Shown: positions 56,815 through 64,000 of the stretch, piece by piece
Layout: the number at the start of each line of letters is the position of its first letter
Position numbering within the stretch: position 1 is the stretch's first letter
From: Ochrobactrum sp. RH2CCR150
GTDB lineage: Bacteria > Pseudomonadota > Alphaproteobacteria > Rhizobiales > Rhizobiaceae
Assembly: GCA_014138095.1 (NCBI GenBank)
Contig: JACGXE010000004.1
Coordinates: 409,164-473,163, forward strand
Direction: 5' to 3'
DNA: 64,000 nucleotides
Made by a program: the position numbers and the translations under genes
The notes under the pieces: model-generated
Told to the model about the DNA's origin: nothing
Database searches by the model: none
The model's input: only the letters and a program-made list of their open reading frames with translations

Positions 56815-58080
56815 TCACACTTCATCTTTCAGCGTTTCTTTCTGCGTAATGAGGCGTGCCGAATGCTGTCCCGAAATGAAGACCCAAAGCCAGCTGAGCG
56901 CCACTGCCAGACGGCTGCGCGTACCAATGAGAAAATAGATATGGGCAAGCCCCCATATCCACCAGGCGATCCAGCCCTTCAGACGCAATGATCCGAAATC
57001 GATAACCGCAGCGCTTGGGCCAATGGTGGCAAGGTTGCCAAGATGCTTGTAACGGAACGGGCCCGGTGCCGCACGATTGGCAAAGCGCGCATTGATTACC
57101 TTCGCCACATATTTGCCCTGCTGCTTGGCGGCTGGCGCAATGCCCGGAACCGGCTTGCCATCGGCGGTTTTGACCAGAGCCGTATCTCCAACAATGAAAA
57201 TTTCAGGATGGCCCTTTACCGTCAGGTCAGGCTCCACCACCGCGCGGCCCGCGCGATCCTGTTCCGCGCCCACCCATTCGGCGGCTTTCGATGCCTGTAC
57301 GCCCGCCGCCCAAATAACAGTGCGGCTGGCGACCTGTTCGTCACCAATCGAGATGCCCCTTGCATCACAGGCCGTGACGGGCGTTCCGGTTCTGACCTCG
57401 ACACCCATTTTCGTCAGCGACTTCTCCGCATATTCCGAGAGCGACGGCGGGAAAACCGGCAGAATACGCGGCCCTGCTTCGATGAGAATGATGCGCGCTG
57501 TGGTCGTATCGATATTGCGGAATTCCTTGACCAGGGTGCGATGGGCCAGTTCCGCAATGATCCCCGCAAGCTCAACGCCGGTTGGCCCCGCGCCAATGAT
57601 GCTGAATGTCAGCAGCGCTTTGCGAATCTCGGGATCGGTTTCCAGTTCGGCCTGTTCGAAAGCCAGTAGGAGGCGACGGCGAATTGTCGTTGCATCTTCC
57701 AGCGTCTTCAGGCCCGGCGCATAGGGCTCCCACTCGTCGCGCCCGAAATAGGCGTGCCGCGCACCAGTCGCCAAAACGAGCGTGTCGTAATCGACGCTGG
57801 GACCATCACGGAGATGGACCTTGCGCGCCTCGGTATCCACGCCGGTCACTTCAGCCAGCAAAGTGGAAACCTCTTCGCGATTGCGAAAAACCGAGCGGAT
57901 CGGCCATGCAATTTCCGACGTGGCAAGAACAGTTGTAGCAACCTGATACAACAGAGGCTGAAAGAGATGATGATTTCTGCGATCGATAATCGTGATCGAT
58001 GTATCTGGGCCTTGCAGATCTTTCGCCAGTTGCAAACCCGCAAAACCGCCGCCGACAATCACTACACGATGCTGAGCCAA
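56815..58080 (-). CDS. ndh: type II NADH dehydrogenase (NDH-2)
   Basis: About 421 residues if read from the TTG at 58080, which has AAGGA eight bases upstream and starts just before the FAD motif HRVVIVGGGFAGLQLAKDL. A GTG or ATG further out at 58125 would add 15 residues without a ribosome site. The NAD motif is FSIIGAGPTGVELAGIIAEL near 155. The C-terminus has an amphipathic/membrane segment (LKGWIAWWIWGLAHIYFLIG). It oxidises NADH and reduces quinone without pumping protons. Confidence 0.92.
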   Translation of the reverse strand: MAQHRVVIVGGGFAGLQLAKDLQGPDTSITIIDRRNHHLFQPLLYQVATTVLATSEIAWPIRSVFRNREEVSTLLAEVTGVDTEARKVHLRDGPSVDYDTLVLATGARHAYFGRDEWEPYAPGLKTLEDATTIRRRLLLAFEQAELETDPEIRKALLTFSIIGAGPTGVELAGIIAELAHRTLVKEFRNIDTTTARIILIEAGPRILPVFPPSLSEYAEKSLTKMGVEVRTGTPVTACDARGISIGDEQVASRTVIWAAGVQASKAAEWVGAEQDRAGRAVVEPDLTVKGHPEIFIVGDTALVKTADGKPVPGIAPAAKQQGKYVAKVINARFANRAAPGPFRYKHLGNLATIGPSAAVIDFGSLRLKGWIAWWIWGLAHIYFLIGTRSRLAVALSWLWVFISGQHSARLITQKETLKDEV

Positions 58081-58212
58081 TTCGCTTTTCCTTTCGCAGC
58101 CTGCACTCTGTCGATGACACACCATACACGCGAGAACTTGTTCTGCCTTTCAAAAATCGGTGTAAGCGTCGGCGGTTGAATCCGTCGTGAGATGTAACTA
58201 GCGCTCTAGCAA

Positions 58213-58249
58213 AAAAAGTCAGCCCGCAGCCGATGATCGGATGCGGGCT
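58213..58249 (-). terminator. terminator of the 58-62 kb cluster
   Basis: Minus-strand arms AGCCCGCA / TGCGGGCT with a run of seven Ts, about 45 bases beyond the GNAT stop. Confidence 0.8.
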
Positions 58250-58291
58250 TTTGAAATTACGAAAAGCATTGTGCGGTCGCGAAGCAAGGCT

Positions 58292-58996
58292 TCAGCGCAG
58301 CAGATAGGCCGGTGTTTTGGGATCGAAGCCCACAATGCGCTGCCCCTCGGCAAAGGCGGCAAGCAGCGTCTCGCGAAGCGACAACCGCGCCGCCATGGCC
58401 GCCGCCGGATCAGTCGCCAGCAACTGGTCGATATCACCGGGGAATTCCACACGACGAATATCAGCGGGAAACTCCAGCTTCTGCCCTTGGGAACGGGCTT
58501 CAACGCGTGGATCATCCAACTGCCAGTCGGCCACAATACGATCTGACGGAAGACCAGCATTGATGCCGACCATGGGACCGTAATAGTCGATATGATAGGT
58601 GGCGGATGTAGCGCCGAGACTTGCGATGTTCAAACCGGCATTGACCGCGCGAATGGGATCATAGGTCCAGCGCACAAGCGTCACGCCTCGCGCAAGGCAC
58701 CAGTCACGCTGGAACCATTTCATGCGCGCGCCAAGCTTCAGGCCTCTCGCTTCCGGCAAAACCGCCAGACGATGCGAATGCTGAATACCCGGCGTCGCGC
58801 TCGGGAAGCCGAAGATGAAACCCATCATCTTGTCACCCTCGAAAGCACCGGCGACAAGGCCGCCTTCATGCTGGATGGCGAGCAACAGATCAGAAGCATC
58901 GACAGGATCGTCGTCGCCCCAGACAAGCCGCTGCACATTTTCCGAATCCTTCATCTCGGCCAGAGATGCGAGTTCGCGGATGACGATGTCGCTCAT
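58292..58996 (-). CDS. GNAT-family N-acyltransferase linked to an amino-acid racemase
   Basis: 234 residues. It has GNAT features: LVAGAFEGDKMMGFIFGFPSA, the acetyl-CoA loop HSHRLAVLPEARGLKLGARMKWFQRDWCL near residues 75-100, then an unusual C-terminal half (WTYDPIRAVNAGLNIASLGATSATYHIDYYG). The start overlaps the stop of the enolase-superfamily gene by four bases, so they are translationally coupled. GNAT proteins paired with N-succinylamino-acid racemases are known to succinylate D-amino acids. Succinyl-transfer here is inferred from that precedent. Confidence 0.8.
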   Translation of the reverse strand: MSDIVIRELASLAEMKDSENVQRLVWGDDDPVDASDLLLAIQHEGGLVAGAFEGDKMMGFIFGFPSATPGIQHSHRLAVLPEARGLKLGARMKWFQRDWCLARGVTLVRWTYDPIRAVNAGLNIASLGATSATYHIDYYGPMVGINAGLPSDRIVADWQLDDPRVEARSQGQKLEFPADIRRVEFPGDIDQLLATDPAAAMAARLSLRETLLAAFAEGQRIVGFDPKTPAYLLR

Positions 58997-60126
58997 GCGG
59001 CAAATTCCTCGCGGTGGTTCGTCACCGTATCGAGGAAGGCACGGTCGAGAGTCACACCAATGCCCGGGCCGTTTTTCGGCACGGCCATGCGGCCGTTTTC
59101 GGCTTCAAGCGGCTCATTGACAATGTCGCGTGGGAAATAGCGGCTGGCGGATGAAGTATCCCCCGGCTTGGTGAAATTCGCCAGCGTCGAGAGATGGATA
59201 TTATGCGCCCGTCCGATGCCCGCTTCCAGCATACCGCCGCACCATACAGGCACATCGAAAGCAGCGCAGACATCATGGATGGCCCGCGACGCGCTATGGC
59301 CGCCGACACGCCCCACCTTGATATTGATCACGCGGCACGCGCGGGCAACAAGCGCCTTGCGCGCATCGACCGAAGAGCGAATGCTTTCATCCAGACAGAT
59401 GGCCGTCAGCAGTTTTTCCTGCACATGCACATGGTCTGTAATGTCATCGAATGCCAGAGGCTGCTCGATATAGTCGAGCGCAAATGCATCCATCGCTTTC
59501 AGCAACGGCAGGTCGGACAAGCGATAATCCGTGTTGGCATCGACTGTCAGCTTCGCATCCGGGAAACGGTCGCGCACTGCTTGCAACATCGCAAGATCAT
59601 GGCCGCGCTTGATCTTCAGCTTCACGCGCTTGTACCCGGCATCGAGTGAAGCCGCGACGCGGTCAATCGTTGTTGGAATATCGGCAATGCCAAGGCTGAC
59701 GCCAACGTCGATGGCATCGCGAACACCGCCGAGCGCAACGCTCAATGGCAGGTTCAGCGCTTTTGCCCACAGGTCCCAGACGGCCATTTCAACCATGGCC
59801 TTGCTCATTCTATGTCCGCGCCACGGATCGAGAATAGCGGCCAGATCGGCTGGGCCGTTGAAGTGCTTTCCGACAATCTGCGGCAGCAGCACATCACGCA
59901 GGAAGGAGAGCGAGCCGGAGATGGTTTCTTCCAGATAATCCGGCAAGGGATCCATCACGCCTTCGGCATAGCCTTCAAGGCCTTCTGCCTTCAGGGTGAG
60001 GATCGGTATGATCTTTTCAGTCATTGTGCCGGTGGAGATCACGAAAGGCACGAGCAGCGGCAAACGTATGACCCGTATTTCAGCCGCCTCGATTTTTAAT
60101 CCGGCGAAAATTGGCGCTGTCTGCAT
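58993..60126 (-). CDS. enolase-superfamily N-acylamino-acid racemase / o-succinylbenzoate synthase-type
   Basis: 377 residues from the ATG at 60126 (GGAG upstream). All residues of the MLE-subgroup racemases are visible: KRVKLKIKRG (KxK base) near 165, metal ligands in TVDANTDY, DYIEQPLAFDD and ICLDESI, and the second base Lys in VINIKVGRVGG near 267. No menaquinone genes are near, and an overlapping GNAT gene follows. It is therefore more likely an N-succinyl- or N-acyl-amino-acid racemase than MenC. Confidence 0.85.
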   Translation of the reverse strand: MQTAPIFAGLKIEAAEIRVIRLPLLVPFVISTGTMTEKIIPILTLKAEGLEGYAEGVMDPLPDYLEETISGSLSFLRDVLLPQIVGKHFNGPADLAAILDPWRGHRMSKAMVEMAVWDLWAKALNLPLSVALGGVRDAIDVGVSLGIADIPTTIDRVAASLDAGYKRVKLKIKRGHDLAMLQAVRDRFPDAKLTVDANTDYRLSDLPLLKAMDAFALDYIEQPLAFDDITDHVHVQEKLLTAICLDESIRSSVDARKALVARACRVINIKVGRVGGHSASRAIHDVCAAFDVPVWCGGMLEAGIGRAHNIHLSTLANFTKPGDTSSASRYFPRDIVNEPLEAENGRMAVPKNGPGIGVTLDRAFLDTVTNHREEFAA

Positions 60127-60263
60127 CGGATACTCCATCCGTAGGTACAAATGATCAATCTGGTCCGGGGGAAATGGATGGCGATCCGTCGTCTCCCTGC
60201 TTCCCCCTCGATCGGATAACTTCCCTGTTCGCTGTCAAAAGTCCAATAGATTCGTCAGCGCAC

Positions 60264-61769
60264 TTACTGTTGCTGATCCGGCAAAGCATCCAGCGGGAAA
60301 ACCGGACGTCGCAGGCGAGAATAGGTGCGTCTCGTCAGGTCTGGCGAACTCAGGCCGCCTGCGTCGGTCACGATGATCTGCGTTGCAATCGGGCCGAATG
60401 CCCCTTTGAAGTGCTGCATCGATTTAACCGCAACAATTGCCTTTTCCTTCGGCTCGATGCCGACGATCCGGAAGATGTTCTGATCGAGCATCTGCATGCG
60501 TTCGGAGACGATCATGATATCGATCCCGTCCACGCGCAGGCACACGGATTTTCCAGTCGTTCCGGGCAGGCCCGTAAACATCGGGCCTTCAAAGACAAAG
60601 CTGCCCTCACTGATCGCCATGACACGCCCCGTCACCGTCAGCGGGCCGCCACCGACCGATGGATCGGATTTACCACCAATCGTCACCGTGATGGTCTCGC
60701 CAATTGCCTTGGCTGCAATCTCGGCCACAGCTTCCGGGTCGAGCAACGCGCCGGCGGCGGCATTGGTCACTCCTGCTTCCAGCATCGCCGCAATCAGCGC
60801 GGTGCAATCGCTATAGGCGCCCGAGCCGGGATTATCCGAGAAATCGGCAACAACAATCGTGCCCTCGGCACCTCGTGCCTCCTTCAACTGCTTGATGCAT
60901 TCATCAAGCGGCAAGGGCTGCGACCACTGATCCTTATAGGCCCAGATTTCGTCGCAGATTTTCTCCGCCACATCGCTGGCGGTTTGCCGCTCGACGCTTT
61001 TCGTATCGAAGGTGACTATGACACTCGGCCCCGCCGCCCAGACGTCAGCATCGGTAAAACCGGCATTGATCGCGACATTCAGTATGCCGGGCTGTTGCAT
61101 TTCACGGGCCGCGCTTTCGAGCAGGCGGCACATCGGGCCATTATCCGTTGTGCGTCCATCATCGCAACCGAGCAGCATCGGCGGGCGCGCGATGGCGAGA
61201 GCGGGTTCAATCTCGCCCTTCATCGCCCGATCCAGCATCGTGCAGGCCTCAACGCCAACCTCATTCATATCGATATGCGGATAGGTCCTGAATGAAACGG
61301 CGATCTGCGCCAGATCGGCCAGTTCATCGAAAATATTCGCATGGAGATCAAGCGTAATGGCAATCGGCACATCAAAGCCGACCACCGAGCGGATTTCGCG
61401 CAGGAACTGGCCATCGCCGTCCTGATCCGTTTCGGTCACCATGGCGCCATGCAGGGCGATGAAGAGCCCGTCGAACGGTCCGGACTCCTTCAGTCGCCGC
61501 AGGCATTCACTGGTGATTTCCACACGCGCGCTTTCCAGCACCGCGCCATTCGGTTCCGCATGGGCAGCAGTGATATAGACAGGCGTCCATCCCTTCTCAT
61601 CCGCAACCTTTATCGCGCCGCCGACTTCCGAGCCTGTGCCACGGAAATTGGCCGGAATCTCATCGCCCTTGAAATAATGCGACGCCCTGAAATCGCCGAT
61701 GCTCGTGCGATTTCGCGTGAAGGTATTACTTTCATTGATGAGTTCGATGATCGCAACACGATAGGACAC
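60264..61769 (-). CDS. M81-family metallopeptidase (MlrC-like)
   Basis: 501 residues. It has the MlrC/M81 architecture: N-terminal AIIELINESNTFTRNRTSIGDF, GLFIALHGAMVTETDQDGDG near 105-125, the zinc site ITLDLHANIFDELADLA near 145, and SFRTYPHIDMNEVG. The C-terminal MlrC domain includes VVADFSDNPGSGAYSDCTALI. The family is named after microcystin/nodularin degradation but most members have unknown substrates. Upstream of the racemase and GNAT genes (137-bp gap), it is a candidate amidohydrolase for N-acyl-amino acids or small peptides. Confidence 0.85.
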   Translation of the reverse strand: MSYRVAIIELINESNTFTRNRTSIGDFRASHYFKGDEIPANFRGTGSEVGGAIKVADEKGWTPVYITAAHAEPNGAVLESARVEITSECLRRLKESGPFDGLFIALHGAMVTETDQDGDGQFLREIRSVVGFDVPIAITLDLHANIFDELADLAQIAVSFRTYPHIDMNEVGVEACTMLDRAMKGEIEPALAIARPPMLLGCDDGRTTDNGPMCRLLESAAREMQQPGILNVAINAGFTDADVWAAGPSVIVTFDTKSVERQTASDVAEKICDEIWAYKDQWSQPLPLDECIKQLKEARGAEGTIVVADFSDNPGSGAYSDCTALIAAMLEAGVTNAAAGALLDPEAVAEIAAKAIGETITVTIGGKSDPSVGGGPLTVTGRVMAISEGSFVFEGPMFTGLPGTTGKSVCLRVDGIDIMIVSERMQMLDQNIFRIVGIEPKEKAIVAVKSMQHFKGAFGPIATQIIVTDAGGLSSPDLTRRTYSRLRRPVFPLDALPDQQQ

Positions 61770-61922
61770 GGCTCGACCTTTCTTTTATCGGCGAAGACCA
61801 GTCTGGATTGGTCGAGAATAAAACTGCTGAAGCCGGATCGAGCCGCAACTACCTTGGCGCGCGGGCAAGGCGGACACCTGATCTGATGTGGTGCTTCAAA
61901 TCAGGCGTCCTGTCGGAACGAA

Positions 61923-62717
61923 TTATTTGCCGAAGATTTCGCTGGCAAATTTCGGCTTTTCTCTGATGTCGAAGTCAAAATACTTGGCGCGGATTTTGTC
62001 GTAGGTGCCGTCGGCGATGATCTCTGCAAGCGCCTTGTTGACGCGTGCGCGCAGCTCTTCGTCATCCTTGCGGAAGGCCATGCCAGCGCCCAGTGTACCA
62101 TCCAGCAGGAACTCGTTGCCGACGAACTCGCAGCAGCTCGCGCCCTTCGAAATCCAGTCGCTGAGCGCGAACTTGGATTCGAGCACGAGGTCCACGCGGC
62201 CATTTTCAATGTCGAGGAAAGCTTCTTCCAACGTCGGATAGAGCTTCACCTCATTATCCGGGAAAAAGCGCTGCAAAACATCGACTGCAATAGAGCCGGT
62301 CTGGGTGCCGATGACTTTGCCCTTGGCGCTTTCAGGCGTCACATCCTTCAGGCCAAGTTCCTTCAACGCCACAAACCGCATGGTGTTGTAGTAGTAAGGA
62401 TTGGAGAAATTGACCTGCTGCATGCGCGATTCAGTGATGGCCATCGATGACGCCATGACATCGAATTTCTTCGCCTGAAGAGCCGGAATAATCCCGCTCC
62501 ATTCATTGGCGCTCCAGACGCAATCCGCTTTCAGCTTTTCGCAGATCGCATCGCCAACATCGATATCAAAGCCTTTCAGCTTGCCGTTGGGATCGAGAAA
62601 ATTAAACGGCGCATAAGCGCCTTCAGCTCCCATGCGAATTTCCTCGGCATAGGTCGGGAAAACGCCAAGCACGGCAATGGCCGCAGCAATAATTCCCATT
62701 TTAACTTGCTTATGCAT
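61923..62717 (-). CDS. polar amino-acid-type ABC transporter binding protein
   Basis: 264 residues from the ATG at 62717 (GGAG upstream). A signal peptide ends at PTYAEE. The ArgT/HisJ-like core is RMGAEGAYAPFNFLDPNGKLKGFDIDVGDAICEKL, ANEWSGIIPALQAKKFDVMASSMAIT and SNPYYYNTMRFVA. It probably binds lysine, arginine, ornithine or a related compound. No permease follows; instead the MlrC, racemase and GNAT genes lie downstream in the same direction, so the bound compound may be their substrate. Confidence 0.88.
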   Translation of the reverse strand: MHKQVKMGIIAAAIAVLGVFPTYAEEIRMGAEGAYAPFNFLDPNGKLKGFDIDVGDAICEKLKADCVWSANEWSGIIPALQAKKFDVMASSMAITESRMQQVNFSNPYYYNTMRFVALKELGLKDVTPESAKGKVIGTQTGSIAVDVLQRFFPDNEVKLYPTLEEAFLDIENGRVDLVLESKFALSDWISKGASCCEFVGNEFLLDGTLGAGMAFRKDDEELRARVNKALAEIIADGTYDKIRAKYFDFDIREKPKFASEIFGK

Positions 62718-62751
62718 GTTCCGATCTCCTGTTATTGGCCCTTGGCTAGCG

Positions 62752-62768
62752 TCGCCGGTCACCGGCGA
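62752..62768. promoter_or_regulatory. palindrome in the LysR/binding-protein divergent region
   Basis: TCGCCGGT-C-ACCGGCGA is a perfect 8-bp-arm palindrome between the binding-protein gene and the divergent LysR gene. A distant ATTGAT/ATCAAT pair (62822-62860 region) also occurs. Either could be the LysR operator. Confidence 0.45.
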
Positions 62769-62902
62769 TCAATGTCGCTCGGGATCGCGAGCCAGCGGGA
62801 ATACCCCCTTGGGCAGCTTTTATTGATTGACGATTATGCTTGTGCCAGCTGTCGATCAATGCAAAAGATCTATTCGATGCTATTAGAAAAATTCATAAGA
62901 CT

Positions 62903-63808
62903 ATGAGCTCACGAACGGCACGCAGACGACTTCCCAGCTTGAAAGCGTTGCGGGCTTTTGAGGCTGTGTCGCACTGCCAAAGCTTTACCGCTGCCGCGGA
63001 GGAACTGGCTGTCAGTCAGGGCGCTGTCAGCCATCAGATCAAGCTTCTGGAACAGGCCTTGGGCTGCCAGTTGCTTATTCGCGGGCCACGCGGTGTTACC
63101 GTCACGGCAGAGGGCGCGCTGCTGGCAGAAGTCTGTGGCCGCGCTTTTGATGAGATTGGCGCTGTGACCACCCTGATTGGTCAAGACAGCAGAGCGCAAA
63201 TTCTCCGCGTACGCGCTGGTCCATTCTTCTCCATGGAAGTAATCGCTAGCCGCATTGCTGGGTTCCTGAAGCAGAACCCTGGGATACAGCTGCATCTCAA
63301 CAATCTCGATATCGATTCCATTGCGCAGGACAGGGAAGATGCACAGATCAAATATTGTCTGCATGCACCTGCCGGCGCCTATAGTATCAATCTATTGACT
63401 GAAAAGCTGGTGCCTGTCTGCAGTCCTTCTCTACTCGAAGGCCTGGGAAACTCTGAGGATCTTCTCAGCAACCCGGATATCCCTCGCTTGCACTATCGCG
63501 ACATGAGCGATTGGAAGCGATGGATTGCGCATCATGGCATTGGGGATATAGCCGCAAATTCGAATCTGTTTTTTGACGACCAACATACACTTCTGGCGGC
63601 AGCCCGTTCTGGACAGGGGATTGGCTTTTCACATCGACAACTACTCGAAGGCGATATGCAGCGTGGTACCCTCAGTGTCGTGTCAGAGAAATACTTCCAA
63701 CCCAAAGAATCTTACAAGTTCATCTGCAGCCATGAGAGCATCGCCTCGAACAAAGCATTGCAGCTTTTCCGCGACTGGCTCATCGCCGAGGTTTCGACGA
63801 TCTGTTAG
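62903..63808 (+). CDS. LysR-family regulator of the D-amino-acid-like cluster
   Basis: 301 residues from the ATG at 62903. HTH region: LPSLKALRAFEAVSHCQSFTAAAEELAVSQGAVSHQIKLLEQALG, the GcvA-like pattern, then a full-length effector-binding domain. The ribosome site is weak; a TTG at 62840 would extend the frame. The gene is divergent from the SBP-MlrC-racemase-GNAT cluster and is its likely regulator. Base composition is lower in GC than its neighbours, which hints at independent acquisition. Confidence 0.85.
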   Translation: MSSRTARRRLPSLKALRAFEAVSHCQSFTAAAEELAVSQGAVSHQIKLLEQALGCQLLIRGPRGVTVTAEGALLAEVCGRAFDEIGAVTTLIGQDSRAQILRVRAGPFFSMEVIASRIAGFLKQNPGIQLHLNNLDIDSIAQDREDAQIKYCLHAPAGAYSINLLTEKLVPVCSPSLLEGLGNSEDLLSNPDIPRLHYRDMSDWKRWIAHHGIGDIAANSNLFFDDQHTLLAAARSGQGIGFSHRQLLEGDMQRGTLSVVSEKYFQPKESYKFICSHESIASNKALQLFRDWLIAEVSTIC

Positions 63809-63865
63809 GTGAGGGGGCTTCCGAAGAGCTTACCCCTCCAACGCCTTGCTCGCGCCCTAAACGTC

Positions 63866-63894
63866 AAAAGCCCCGCATTAATTGCGGGGCTTTT
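63866..63894. terminator. bidirectional terminator between LysR gene and tRNA
   Basis: AAAAGCCCCGC-ATTAATT-GCGGGGCTTTT. It serves the LysR gene on the plus strand and the tRNA on the minus strand. Confidence 0.9.
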
Positions 63895-63905
63895 CTGGAA
63901 TGTTT

Positions 63906-63982
<77 letters not shown>

Positions 63983-64000
63983 CCAGGGTGTGTTTTTTTA

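Noticed and set aside
58993..60126. MenC (o-succinylbenzoate synthase) of menaquinone synthesis
   Set aside because: No men genes nearby; the overlapping GNAT gene and amino-acid binding protein favour an N-acylamino-acid racemase.

Overview
This 64 kb window looks like chromosomal DNA of an alphaproteobacterium of the Brucella/Ochrobactrum group. The inference rests on several things: the high-GC coding style, a class I lysyl-tRNA synthetase in place of the usual class II enzyme, an Entner-Doudoroff zwf-pgl-edd operon, an ScfR/RamB-like regulator divergent from isocitrate lyase, rhizobial-type small proteins, and a family of palindromic intergenic repeats. There is no rRNA, prophage, complete insertion sequence or CRISPR array. 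One tRNA (initiator tRNA-fMet) lies at the right edge.

Layout, left to right. (1) 0-10 kb: a putrescine/spermidine binding protein, the glyoxylate-shunt regulator and aceA, two possible tiny secreted proteins in AT-rich DNA, a bestrophin-like channel, then a puuA-like/puuB-like putrescine-catabolic pair. That pair is split by a low-GC four-helix-bundle gene bracketed by inverted 8-bp repeats. (2) 10-22 kb: a Tat-exported Hint-domain protein, a DmeF/DmeR metal-efflux pair with its operator, an MFS transporter, Lrp/AzlCD, an ECF sigma/AhpD-like pair, a GcvA-like LysR regulator, a GntR/MFS divergent pair with a double palindromic operator, an HD protein and an SDR. (3) 22-32 kb: zwf-pgl-edd, folD, an orphan Wzz-like protein, a YfbR-like HD protein and proC. 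(4) 32-44 kb: a five-gene peptide-type ABC importer, an orphan MetQ, a TerB-like protein, class I LysRS, a TetR/EamA pair with a perfect 14-bp-arm operator, and a linked SNase-like/S24-repressor pair. (5) 45-58 kb: a three-gene fatty-acid beta-oxidation cluster, ZinT with a Zur-like box, an unlisted 42-codon gene with its own ribosome site and terminator, oxyR/katG, an orphan sugar-binding protein and NDH-2. (6) 58-64 kb: a cluster of GNAT acyltransferase, N-acylamino-acid racemase-type enolase, MlrC-type M81 metallopeptidase, polar amino-acid binding protein and a divergent LysR.

Most of the window is housekeeping or standard catabolism. The parts that deserve attention are the 58-63 kb cluster, which reads as an acylate / racemize / hydrolyse pathway with an unusual M81 enzyme where an M20 deacylase would be expected; the four-helix-bundle cassette inside the putrescine operon; the palindromic repeats whose ends coincide with the stop codons of neighbouring genes; and several short, well-signalled small genes.

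All family names come from reading motifs and lengths. No database search was run, and start sites were chosen by eye from ribosome-binding sites.
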